From an uncultured Halieaceae bacterium (GTDB lineage: Bacteria > Pseudomonadota > Gammaproteobacteria > Pseudomonadales > Halieaceae), in NCBI GenBank assembly GCA_913045375.1, contig CAJWQE010000016.1:1-36102 (forward strand): 36,102 nucleotides of DNA, given 5' to 3'. Under the pieces are notes generated by a model, which had not been told where the DNA came from, did no database searches, and saw nothing but the letters and a program-made list of their open reading frames with translations. The position numbers and the translations under genes were made by a program. Shown here in pieces: positions 7,220 to 15,165 of the stretch. Every line of letters starts with the position of its first letter. Position 1 is the stretch's first letter.

Positions 7220-8116
7220 ATGACGACCACCATTATCAGCTCGGCCACCAAAGAAGTTCGCATCGGTTTTGATCAACCGTTCGTTGTTATTGGTGAGCGC
7301 ATTAACCCAACTGGGCGAAAAATTCTCGCCGAGGAAATGAAGAACGGGGACTACAGTCGCGTGGAGGCTGATGCATTGGCTCAGGTTGCGGCAGGCGCCC
7401 AGATGCTGGATGTGAATGCAGGTATTCCGCTGGCGGATGAGCCTCGCATCCTCGCTGAAGCAATACAGCTAGTGCAATCAGTGACGGATGTACCACTGAG
7501 CATCGACTCATCGATTGTTGAGGCTCTCGAGTCCGGTCTCGCGGTCTACCAGGGCAAAGCCCTTGTTAACTCGGTTACGGGTGAAGATGAAGTTCTCGAG
7601 CGTGTGCTTCCTTTGGTCGCCAAACACGGCGCAGCTGTTGTTGCCATTTCAAATGACGAGACAGGCATCTCTGAAGATCCCAATGTGCGTTTTGAGGTAG
7701 CAAAGAAGATTGTTGAGCGTGCTGCTGATTACGGAATTTCTCACGAGGATGTGGTCGTTGATCCGTTGGTTATGCCGATCGGCGCTATTAATCAGGCAGG
7801 CGTACAAGTGATGGAGCTCGTGCGGCGACTGCGCACGGAGCTTAAGGTCAACACCACCTGCGGTGCTTCCAACGTCAGCTTTGGTTTGCCTAACCGAAAT
7901 GGCATCAATGCCGCTTTCTTGACCATGGCAATGGGCGCGGGTATGACTTCGGCAATCACCAGTCCATTGCATGCCGAGGTGATGCAGGCGGTTCGAGGTG
8001 GCGATGTCATGATGGGACATGACCCCGATTGCGCGAATTGGATTAAGGCATACCGTGAGCCTGCCCCGGAGGGAGCTGGCGGCCGTCGTGGTCGTGCTGG
8101 GCGTCGCCGAGGCTAA
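7220..8116 (+). CDS. methyltetrahydrofolate:corrinoid protein methyltransferase
   Basis: A pterin-binding TIM barrel (DHPS-like), 298 residues from the ATG at 7220. Family landmarks include VIGERINPTGR at the N-terminus, MLDVNAG, PLSIDSS, ALVNSVTG and the C-terminal NVSFGLPNR. These belong to the MeTr/AcsE/MtgA group, which moves methyl groups between methyl-corrinoid and tetrahydrofolate. The upstream in-frame GTG at 7205 is less likely, because GGAG (7210-7213) is correctly spaced only for the ATG. The C-terminus ends in an Arg/Gly tag (GRRGRAGRRRG) beyond the barrel, resembling the N-terminal tag of the MttB-type protein. In this operon it is the expected sink for methyl groups from the corrinoid protein. 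The next gene starts 10 bases later. Confidence 0.9.
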   Translation: MTTTIISSATKEVRIGFDQPFVVIGERINPTGRKILAEEMKNGDYSRVEADALAQVAAGAQMLDVNAGIPLADEPRILAEAIQLVQSVTDVPLSIDSSIVEALESGLAVYQGKALVNSVTGEDEVLERVLPLVAKHGAAVVAISNDETGISEDPNVRFEVAKKIVERAADYGISHEDVVVDPLVMPIGAINQAGVQVMELVRRLRTELKVNTTCGASNVSFGLPNRNGINAAFLTMAMGAGMTSAITSPLHAEVMQAVRGGDVMMGHDPDCANWIKAYREPAPEGAGGRRGRAGRRRG

Positions 8117-8126
8117 CGCGTAATAC

Positions 8127-10142
8127 GTGTCTAGCGAGCAGGTCAAAGTTCTTTTTTTACCATCGGGTAAGCGCGGCGAATTTCCGAAGCACACCCAATT
8201 GCTCGATGCCGCCCGCACCTTGGGCGTGGATATCGATTCGGTCTGCGGCGGCAGAGGCCTGTGCGGTCGATGCCAAATCTCCTGTATGTCGGGTACGTTC
8301 CAAAAGCACAAGATGACCTCAAGCCCAGCGCATCTATCGCCGCTGGTTGCCACGGAAATAAAATTTAACGAGCGTAAGGGCCCATTAGCGGAAGGGCGGC
8401 GTTTGAGCTGTCACGCCGAGTTGCTCGATGACGTGATTATTGACGTACCGCCCGAGAGTCAGGTGCACCGTCAAATTATCCGCAAAGATGCCGAGCATCG
8501 GGATATCCAGCTCAATACCGCGACGCGTCTCTATTTCGTGACGCTGCCAGAGTCCACCCTGGAAGATGCGCGGGGCGAGGCGAAACTGCTCATGGCCTCG
8601 CTTGAGTCCGAGTGGGGTTTGACCGACCTTCGTATTGAAACCAGCGAGCTGGTAAAGCTGCAGGTGGCACTGGCATCGGGTGACCGCGGTGTCACCGTAG
8701 CCGTTTTTGAGTCAACACAGATTATTGGTGTTTGGTCAGGTCTATTCGACGCGCCCCGGGGTGTGGCGGTTGATGTGGGCTCCACGACGGTGGCTGCACA
8801 TCTGTGTGATCTCGCCACAGGCGATGTGTTGTCATCGGCCAGCGTTATGAATCCGCAGATACCGTTCGGTGAAGATCTCATGAGTCGCGTCAGTTACATC
8901 ATGATGCACCCCGAGGGTGCTGAGGCGATGAGCTCCGCTATTCAAACAGCGCTAAGTAAGCTTTTTGCAGAGCTAACCGAGCAACTGGGTGAGACGACCG
9001 ACAATATTTTAGAGGTTTCATTGGTTGCCAACCCCATCATGCACCATTTGGTTTTGGGCATTAACCCGATCAACCTGGGGGGCGCTCCCTTTGCTTTGAC
9101 CATCGACGAGGCTGTCACACTGAAAGCCCGTGATCTCGGTCTTGATACCCACAGCCAAGCACGGTTATTTGTACTGCCTTGCATTGCCGGACATGTGGGC
9201 GCTGACACGGCAGGGGTCATCCTAGCCGAGAGCCCTGACAGTGATGAGGCCATGAGTCTAATCGTCGATGTGGGTACCAACGCCGAGATTGTGCTTGGCA
9301 ATAAAGACCGACTTCTCGTGTGCTCAAGCCCAACGGGCCCTGCTTTTGAGGGCGGTGAAATAAGCGCCGGGCAGCGGGCTACGGCTGGGGCAATCGAGCG
9401 CGTACGAATCGATCGTGAGACGCTAGAGCCAAAATTCCGAGTGATTGGCTCCGAGCTGTGGTCCACGGAAGTGGGTTTCGCGGACTCGACTAACGAACTC
9501 AGCATCACCGGCATCTGTGGCTCGGGCATTATTGAAGTCGTCGCGGAGATGTTCCTTGCAGGCATTATTTCGGAGGATGGCATCGTTGATGGCGCGCTCG
9601 CTGAGCGAAGTTCACGCGTCCGGTCTCATGGAAGAACCTGGTCCTATGTGCTTCATTTTGCAGAGGATGAGACCCAGCGCGATATCGTCGTGACTCAGAA
9701 TGATGTGCGCCAGATTCAGCTAGCGAAGGCTGCGCTCTATGCCGGTATTAAGTTGCTTATGGACAAGATGGGGGTGTCAGCAGTCGATCGTATCCGTCTT
9801 GCAGGTGCCTTTGGCAGTCACATCAGTGTCGAACACGCCATGGTGCTGGGACTCATTCCTGACTGCCCGCTTGATCATGTTTCCTCTGCGGGGAACGCTG
9901 CGGGTGTTGGGGCTCGTATTGCGCTGTTAGACCATGGTGCTCGCGAAGGTATCCAGCGAACAGTCAATAAAGCTGAACGCATTGAGACAGCGACCGAGAC
10001 CGATTTCCAAGACTACTTCGTCGCCGCCATGGCGTTCCCTCATAAAACGGACCCATATCCAAACTTATTTTCAGTGGTGGAGCGGCCTTCTCCGAAAGTG
10101 GTTGAGCAAGCCGAGGGCCGAAGACGCCGCAGGCGACCTTAG
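8127..10142 (+). CDS. corrinoid activation protein, 2Fe-2S ferredoxin plus ASKHA (DUF4445)
   Basis: At 671 residues this matches the RACo/RamA-like reductive activators that return Co(II) corrinoid to Co(I) using ATP. The N-terminal domain has plant-type 2Fe-2S ligands Cys40, Cys46, Cys49 and Cys95 (C-x5-C-x2-C ... C). The ASKHA domain follows, with phosphate motif D216-V-G-S-T-T, a second motif IVDVGTNAEIVLG and a C-terminal LAGAFGSHI. It lacks the C-terminal two-[4Fe-4S] ferredoxin of methanogen RamA. The start is GTG, 10 bases after the MeTr stop. The C-terminus is a run of six arginines (GRRRRRRP), a third basic tag in this operon. It closes the operon, ahead of the terminator at 10237-10263. 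Electron donor unknown. Confidence 0.88.
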   Translation: MSSEQVKVLFLPSGKRGEFPKHTQLLDAARTLGVDIDSVCGGRGLCGRCQISCMSGTFQKHKMTSSPAHLSPLVATEIKFNERKGPLAEGRRLSCHAELLDDVIIDVPPESQVHRQIIRKDAEHRDIQLNTATRLYFVTLPESTLEDARGEAKLLMASLESEWGLTDLRIETSELVKLQVALASGDRGVTVAVFESTQIIGVWSGLFDAPRGVAVDVGSTTVAAHLCDLATGDVLSSASVMNPQIPFGEDLMSRVSYIMMHPEGAEAMSSAIQTALSKLFAELTEQLGETTDNILEVSLVANPIMHHLVLGINPINLGGAPFALTIDEAVTLKARDLGLDTHSQARLFVLPCIAGHVGADTAGVILAESPDSDEAMSLIVDVGTNAEIVLGNKDRLLVCSSPTGPAFEGGEISAGQRATAGAIERVRIDRETLEPKFRVIGSELWSTEVGFADSTNELSITGICGSGIIEVVAEMFLAGIISEDGIVDGALAERSSRVRSHGRTWSYVLHFAEDETQRDIVVTQNDVRQIQLAKAALYAGIKLLMDKMGVSAVDRIRLAGAFGSHISVEHAMVLGLIPDCPLDHVSSAGNAAGVGARIALLDHGAREGIQRTVNKAERIETATETDFQDYFVAAMAFPHKTDPYPNLFSVVERPSPKVVEQAEGRRRRRRP

Positions 10143-10236
10143 TCGATCCTTGTCTCCGATATTGGTGAGTCAATCAGTATTCCGTTGCCAAAACATAGGC
10201 TGATGGGCCCTCGTTATCGCCACGAGTTTAGGGAAA

Positions 10237-10263
10237 AAAGGAGCCGTTAGGCTCCTTTGTTTT
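10237..10263. terminator. bidirectional terminator between convergent genes
   Basis: AAAGGAGCC (10237-10245) pairs with GGCTCCTTT (10250-10258) around a GTTA loop. As precede it and GTTTTT follows, so it can stop both the corrinoid operon and the convergent dehydrogenase gene. Confidence 0.85.
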
Positions 10264-10269
10264 TGGTCT

Positions 10270-12840
10270 TCAGCTTTTGGGCCGTTCGTTAGTGGGATCT
10301 AACAACGCACCATAGCCCACCTTCATGACCTCAGCCTCGTAGTGCTCGCCGAAGTACTCGATAAGAACAATGTCGCCTTCCTTTGCCTTGTCGGCAGGTA
10401 GGTAGCCCATGGCGATGTTTAGCCCAAGACTTGGTCCAAAGGACATGCTTGTGGTGTACGAACGCCGGCCGTGCGAATCGATGAGGACTTCTTTCGACTC
10501 CCGATCGAGGATTGGCCAGTTACCAATTGGGTAGCGGACGACACCGTTGCTATCCGTTGTGTCTTTGAGAACGAGGGTGCAGAGATAGGCCGCTTGCTCG
10601 TCGAGCTCACGCTGTTGCACATACGCCTCTTTACCATGGAAGTCGGCGGCTTTGACCTTGGGTCGTGCGAGTGCAGCCTCATAGAGGTTGTAGTCAGTCT
10701 CGAGGTCGGCATTTTGCAGCCGTAAGCTCTTCTCAAGACGTCGGCTGTTAGCGTAGGTCTCAATGCCGACAGGTGTCACACCCAGTTCGAACAACGCATC
10801 CCAGATGGCTAGGCCGTCAGAGAACGGGAAGTAAAGCTCCCAGCCCTGCTCACCCACGTAGCTTATACGGAAGGCCCACACTTTGACGCCGCAGACTGTG
10901 ATCTCCTTGGTTGTCGCGAAGGGGAAAGACTCGTTAGAGATGCTTTCAGGGTCATCCATCAGCTTCGCCAGAGTGACCCGCGCCTCAGGACCCCACAGCC
11001 CCAAAGTAGACAGCTCCTCACTACGATCATGGAAAGTGACATTGGGGAAGCCCTTGCGCTCACTCATGTCACGCATCCAGACATAGTCGCGATTGCCCGT
11101 GTCACCACCGCAGACCACTCGGAAACAGTCTTCCGCAAGCCGGATGATAGTCAAATCGGACCGAATACCACCCGCGTGATCGAGGAAGTGAGTGTAGACA
11201 CCCTTTCCAATTGCAGTGTCCGCGCCAACTTTTGCCACCGAGAGGTACTCCATCAGGGCTTCAGCGTCAGAGCCTTCCACGTCGAAGATAGCGAAGTGTG
11301 AGAGATTGATCATGCCAACGCCGTCGCTCATGGCGAGCTGTTCCGCGTTGGAGACTTCCCAGAAGTGACGGTTGTCCCACTCAGCTTCTCTCGCTGGCAC
11401 CTGATCGCGATACTTCGCGAGCAACGTTTCCTCATTCGCGGCGTATCCGTGCGCTCGCTCCCAACCGGCGACCTCCATGAAGTAACCGCCGAGTGCAACT
11501 TCACGCTCGTAGAACGGGCTAACACGCATGCCGCGAGATGTCGCAAATGGCTCACGCGGGTGTACCGCAGGTGTATAAATCTTCTGCGATGATTCATAGC
11601 AGTGACCGCGGATGTACTCGTCGGTCTTTTGGATGGGGTAGTGACGCGCCGGATCGATGCTGTGCGGATCCATGCTTGTGCGTCCGTGCGTCATCCATTC
11701 GGCTAACAGCTTGCCAGCGCCGGGGCCATCTTTGACCCAAACCGCCTCGCAGAGCCACAGATTCCTCGCTTCGACGGACTCCCCGATAATAGAGCCGCTG
11801 TCCACAGTCACCGACAGCAGACCGTTGAACGATCGACGCTCTTCCCAGCCGAGCTCGCCCAAGATCGGCGTCAGTTCAATCGCGCGCTCAAATGCGTCCA
11901 TTACCTGATCAAGCGTCATGTCGCGCATTGAGGGTGAGAGACGGGCTTCACCTGGCTCAGCAATATCACGTGCCTCTACGAGTCGTGGTTCGGAGGGCTC
12001 GTAGTAACCCCACTCGAGCAGGCCGCCCTCGGGTGTAGTTGGGTCTCCTGTATCGCGCACATAAGCTGAGTTGCCCTGGTCGCGCAGTAAAGGATAGACA
12101 ATGTCTTTGCCTGTGCCTTCGAGGTGATCCCAAGGTCCAAAGAACAACAATGGGTGCTCGAGCGGCATCAGCGGTAACTTCACGTTGGCTGTTTCGGAAA
12201 TCAACGATCCCCAAATGCCGGCACACAGCACGATGTGGTCTGCCATGATGGTGCCCTTAGGTGTCTCGACACCCACGGCAACACCATCTTCAACCAGAAC
12301 TTTGGTGGCTGGGGTGTAGGCGAATGTCTTGAGCTTGCCACTTGCGACGGCTTCGTCAACGAGATCACCGGCTACTTTTTGAGATCGAGGTGTTACAAGC
12401 CCTGCCTCTGGGTCCCACATAGCGCCCTGGATCTGATCTTCCTCAAGAAGCGGAAATTTTTCTTTCGCTTCAGCCGCAGAGATCATGTAAGCCTTGGTCC
12501 CAAAAGCCTTACCAGAACCAACCTTGCGAATGAGCTCTAGCATGCGGTCGTCGTCATCCTTACGAGCGACTTCCAGACCGCCGATTTCGATGTAGTTCCC
12601 ACGCTTTTTGTAAAACTCACGGCTGTAGTTACTCGTCCAGACAGTAAGCTTGTCATGTGACGTCATGTAGCAGAAATCGGAAGCGTGCGAGGTCGAGCCG
12701 ATGTCGGTTGGAATAGCTGATTTTTCAAGCCCTACGATGTCATCCCAGCCTTCTTCGATGAGGTGATGAACGACCGATGCACCGACAATACCTCCCTGTC
12801 CGATCACAACAACTCGCGCGTGTTTTGGTAGGTCTGCCAT
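10270..12840 (-). CDS. dimethylglycine/sarcosine dehydrogenase-like FAD-GcvT protein
   Basis: The 856 residues comprise a DAO-type FAD domain (about 8-380), a linking domain, and a GcvT aminomethyltransferase fold with its C-terminal barrel (about 440-850). The flavin motif is GQGGIVGAS (14-22). GSTSHAS carries the His (52) that binds FAD covalently in dimethylglycine dehydrogenases. Such enzymes oxidise N-methyl groups and pass the formaldehyde to tetrahydrofolate as 5,10-methylene-THF. The ATG at 12840 is preferred over the GTG at 12858 because GAGGAG lies 7 bases before it. The gene converges on the corrinoid operon and would process its likely product. Dimethylglycine, sarcosine or a related N-methyl amine are all possible substrates. 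It has no close partner gene. Confidence 0.85.
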   Translation of the reverse strand: MADLPKHARVVVIGQGGIVGASVVHHLIEEGWDDIVGLEKSAIPTDIGSTSHASDFCYMTSHDKLTVWTSNYSREFYKKRGNYIEIGGLEVARKDDDDRMLELIRKVGSGKAFGTKAYMISAAEAKEKFPLLEEDQIQGAMWDPEAGLVTPRSQKVAGDLVDEAVASGKLKTFAYTPATKVLVEDGVAVGVETPKGTIMADHIVLCAGIWGSLISETANVKLPLMPLEHPLLFFGPWDHLEGTGKDIVYPLLRDQGNSAYVRDTGDPTTPEGGLLEWGYYEPSEPRLVEARDIAEPGEARLSPSMRDMTLDQVMDAFERAIELTPILGELGWEERRSFNGLLSVTVDSGSIIGESVEARNLWLCEAVWVKDGPGAGKLLAEWMTHGRTSMDPHSIDPARHYPIQKTDEYIRGHCYESSQKIYTPAVHPREPFATSRGMRVSPFYEREVALGGYFMEVAGWERAHGYAANEETLLAKYRDQVPAREAEWDNRHFWEVSNAEQLAMSDGVGMINLSHFAIFDVEGSDAEALMEYLSVAKVGADTAIGKGVYTHFLDHAGGIRSDLTIIRLAEDCFRVVCGGDTGNRDYVWMRDMSERKGFPNVTFHDRSEELSTLGLWGPEARVTLAKLMDDPESISNESFPFATTKEITVCGVKVWAFRISYVGEQGWELYFPFSDGLAIWDALFELGVTPVGIETYANSRRLEKSLRLQNADLETDYNLYEAALARPKVKAADFHGKEAYVQQRELDEQAAYLCTLVLKDTTDSNGVVRYPIGNWPILDRESKEVLIDSHGRRSYTTSMSFGPSLGLNIAMGYLPADKAKEGDIVLIEYFGEHYEAEVMKVGYGALLDPTNERPKS

Positions 12841-13263
12841 GAACGTCTCCTCTGGCACGTTTTATTCTTCTAGAGGTGGCGAGTGTATTCGGAGGAGGGG
12901 CGAAACGAAATAGAATTCAGCGCGATTTACCGGTACTTTTTAAGGCCATATTCGCGACTACCCACGGACGTGGTGGCGACCCGTTTGCAAGACGGCTTTT
13001 TGTCAGCCCTGCCAGTGAATTTGCCGTCGATAACACTCGTCAGAGGCGTGGTAGACGCAACGGTGCGATCCTCAATGTCGCGGCCTAGACGAACCATAGC
13101 TAACGGGAGCTCCTTGTGTATCTCCAAGAATGCCTCTGCGGCGCAGTAATGTTGTCGCTTGCTGGATCCAGCGAATCGGCGTAAACCTGTAATCGCCAGA
13201 CCTCAGGTAGGGACGTACTCGTGATGCATCGGATAAAATTTGCGATGAGCTGTGAAGGAACTC
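12841..13263. other. 423-base divergent intergenic region with no convincing gene
   Basis: This gap separates two divergent genes and must hold both promoters. Short open frames exist on both strands, but they lack ribosome sites and recognisable protein sequence. The one clear element is a perfect 12-base palindrome, GCTGGATCCAGC, at 13161-13172, about 90 bases before the S58 hydrolase start. No riboswitch, tRNA or repeat was recognised. The stretch is long for this otherwise compact window and its GC content is like that of its neighbours. Confidence 0.5.
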
Positions 13264-14265
13264 ATGTCGGACAGTAATAAAACGATAACCGCTATCACCG
13301 GCGTGACCGTAGGACACGTCACTGACGAGCAGAACGCAACAGGGGTGACAGTTGTCCGATTTGCGGGCGACGGCGCGTGCGCCGCTGTCTCGGTTCAAGG
13401 TGCTGCACCGGGTTCGCGAGAGACCGACTTGTTAGACCCGGGAAATTTAGTCGACAGGGTGCATGCGATTGTTCTTACGGGAGGCAGCGCCTTCGGGCTC
13501 GATGCGGCATCAGGTGTTATGGCTGCTCTAGAAGAAGAGGGCCAAGGTCTCGGTGTTCTGCCTGACGTTGTTGTGCCGATAGTGCCTGCGGCAGTCCTTT
13601 TCGACTTGGCCCTGGGTGCCTCGAATGTCCGTCCTACAGCGGATTGGGGTAGGCGTGCAGCAAGCGAGGCCTCAACTGACCCGGTTCAATCGGGAAACAT
13701 CGGTGCTGGTACAGGCGCAACGGTTGGCAAGCTGGCTGGGCCTGCATCCGCTACCAAGGGTGGACTCGGCAGTGCGTCACTTACATTGCCCAATGGAGTC
13801 AAGGTCACTGCACTCGTTGCTGTAAACGCAGTGGGTGAGATCGTTGATAGCGCGACGGGCGCCGTCATTGCGGGTGTTCGAGGGTTGGAGAAGGGCTCGT
13901 ATCGCTCCGCGGTCGATATTGCAATGGGCTTGTCTGATGAGGATGGGCCAATTGGCTCTAACACGACGATCGGTATTGTCGTGACTGATGCACCACTTTC
14001 AAAAACCGATTTGAAAAAAATTGCTGAAATGGCGCACGATGGCTTTGCCCGAGCAATACGGCCAGTTCACACGCAATTTGATGGAGACACGCTCTTTGCC
14101 GTATCGACTTCAACATATGATGAGAATGTTGGAGCGATTTCACATTCGGGCGCTAGCCTCAATTCGATTGGTGTTGCGGCGGCAAAAGTGGTTGAGATGG
14201 CGATTATTGACGGCGTAACCGCAGCAGAGTCGCTTTTGGGGTGCGTTGCGAGTCGGGATTGGTAA
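13264..14265 (+). CDS. S58 (DmpA/NylC-like) N-terminal-nucleophile peptidase
   Basis: The sequence has the P1/S58 family pattern: an early ITGVTVGHVTD, the VLTGGSAFGLDA segment, and SGNIGAGTGATVGK in the middle. A late F-D-G-D-T-L-F-A-V-S stretch places Thr276 where NylC/DmpA enzymes cut themselves to expose the nucleophile. These hydrolases act on small peptide or amide bonds (D- or beta-aminopeptidase, nylon oligomer hydrolase); most relatives have no known physiological substrate. Self-cleavage at Asp275-Thr276 is inferred. The ATG at 13264 has AAGGA four bases upstream, so it is preferred over the GTG at 13252. It stands alone between the dehydrogenase and tRNA-fMet. A link to the methyl-amine module is not shown. 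Confidence 0.82.
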   Translation: MSDSNKTITAITGVTVGHVTDEQNATGVTVVRFAGDGACAAVSVQGAAPGSRETDLLDPGNLVDRVHAIVLTGGSAFGLDAASGVMAALEEEGQGLGVLPDVVVPIVPAAVLFDLALGASNVRPTADWGRRAASEASTDPVQSGNIGAGTGATVGKLAGPASATKGGLGSASLTLPNGVKVTALVAVNAVGEIVDSATGAVIAGVRGLEKGSYRSAVDIAMGLSDEDGPIGSNTTIGIVVTDAPLSKTDLKKIAEMAHDGFARAIRPVHTQFDGDTLFAVSTSTYDENVGAISHSGASLNSIGVAAAKVVEMAIIDGVTAAESLLGCVASRDW

Positions 14266-14332
14266 ACCGGAGTAAATGCCGGAACAGATGCCCGTTGGAT
14301 CCCAATTACTGCCGTTTTTCTGGGTTTCTCCC

Positions 14333-14361
14333 TTGACGGGTTAGTGGGGAATCCCTAGACT
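14333..14361 (+). promoter_or_regulatory. sigma-70 promoter for tRNA-fMet with GC-rich discriminator
   Basis: TTGACG (14333-14338) and TAGACT (14356-14361) are separated by exactly 17 bases. The following GCCGCCCC (14362-14369) is the kind of GC-rich discriminator that makes stable-RNA promoters sensitive to ppGpp and DksA. This is the best promoter match seen in the window and lies about 90 bases before the tRNA. Confidence 0.75.
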
Positions 14362-14403
14362 GCCGCCCCTTGGTCGCAGTGCCGTTGGTGCTGTGGGAAT
14401 GCC

Positions 14404-14424
14404 TTCGACGATACCAGCGTCGAA
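14404..14424 (+). other. hairpin in the tRNA-fMet leader
   Basis: TTCGACG (14404-14410) pairs with CGTCGAA (14418-14424) around a 7-base loop in the 5' leader of the tRNA transcript. It may guide pre-tRNA processing. There is no T-run, so it is not a terminator. Confidence 0.45.
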
Positions 14425-14448
14425 ACAAGGGGCATTACAAAGACTTGA

Positions 14449-14525
<77 letters not shown>

Positions 14526-14554
14526 ACATAGCGCGTTTGTTGGCGCTGCATTTT

Positions 14555-14578
14555 AGGCCCCTTGTTCGGGCCTTTTTT
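14555..14578 (+). terminator. terminator/attenuator between tRNA-fMet and rimP
   Basis: AGGCCC (14555-14560) pairs with GGGCCT (14568-14573) around a 7-base loop and runs into TTTTTT. It sits 30 bases past the tRNA and ends 26 bases before the rimP ATG. Partial read-through here would set the ratio of tRNA to the nusA-infB mRNA, as in E. coli. Confidence 0.8.
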
Positions 14579-14604
14579 GTGTCTGAAATTTGCCGAGGAC
14601 GGCG

Positions 14605-15162
14605 ATGAATACGATGGGTGGTAAAGAGAGCCAGCTGCTCACCATGCTTGAACCGACAGTCGGTATGTTGGGGTATGAGCTATGGGGATTGGAGCTGTTG
14701 AGCCCCAACCGTCGTCCTACATTGCGGGTGTACATCGACAAAGGTGATGGTGTCACAGTTGATGATTGCGCATCTGTCAGTCGCCACATCAGCGGCGTGT
14801 TAGACGTCGAGGATCCCTTTGTAGGTGAATACACCTTAGAAGTGTCCTCACCCGGTATCGATCGCTTGCTGTTCAAAAAGGAGCAATTTGCGGCTTACGA
14901 GGAACAGCCGATCGAAGTGAAGCTTCGATTCCCTTTCGAGGGTCGTCGAAAGTTTAGAGGTTGGTTTTTTGGGTTTGATGGTGACGACATTGTGGTGCGC
15001 GTCGACAAGCACGAGTATTTGCTGCCGTTAAGCAGTGTTGACCGAGCACGTGTTGAACCTACACCTGAGTGGATTGAACGCGCTCGGCCAGCGACGGTCA
15101 GTGCAATGAATGAGAGTTTAAAAGAGGGCGATTCGGTCCTCGATGAAGAGAGTGAGACATAG
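14605..15162 (+). CDS. rimP: ribosome maturation factor RimP
   Basis: RimP binds the 30S subunit during late assembly. The 185-residue chain shows the usual two-domain order: an N-terminal alpha/beta domain with GYELWGLEL, LRVYIDK and the V-x-V-D-D-C segment, then VSSPGIDRLLFKKEQF at the junction and a C-terminal Sm-like barrel. The tail after about residue 165 is acidic. The ATG at 14605 was chosen because GAGGACGGCG precedes it with good spacing; an in-frame TTG 15 bases upstream has no site. The gene starts just past the attenuator behind tRNA-fMet, and nusA begins three bases after its stop, consistent with the classic operon. Confidence 0.95.
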   Translation: MNTMGGKESQLLTMLEPTVGMLGYELWGLELLSPNRRPTLRVYIDKGDGVTVDDCASVSRHISGVLDVEDPFVGEYTLEVSSPGIDRLLFKKEQFAAYEEQPIEVKLRFPFEGRRKFRGWFFGFDGDDIVVRVDKHEYLLPLSSVDRARVEPTPEWIERARPATVSAMNESLKEGDSVLDEESET

Positions 15163-15165
15163 CGA

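Noticed and set aside
7649..8353. 234-codon antisense frame over the MeTr/activator junction
   Set aside because: It spans two well-supported genes on the other strand and has no recognisable domain.
8942..9583. 213-codon antisense frame inside the activator gene
   Set aside because: Low-complexity Ser/Pro/Ala composition typical of antisense shadows.
12883..13149. Short open frames on both strands in the 423-base gap
   Set aside because: No ribosome sites, no recognisable sequence, and the frames on the two strands overlap each other.
14266..14448. Attachment-site repeat matching the tRNA-Leu relic end
   Set aside because: No second copy of CTTCCGCACCA or a similar 3' tRNA end was found near tRNA-fMet, and no integrase gene is present.
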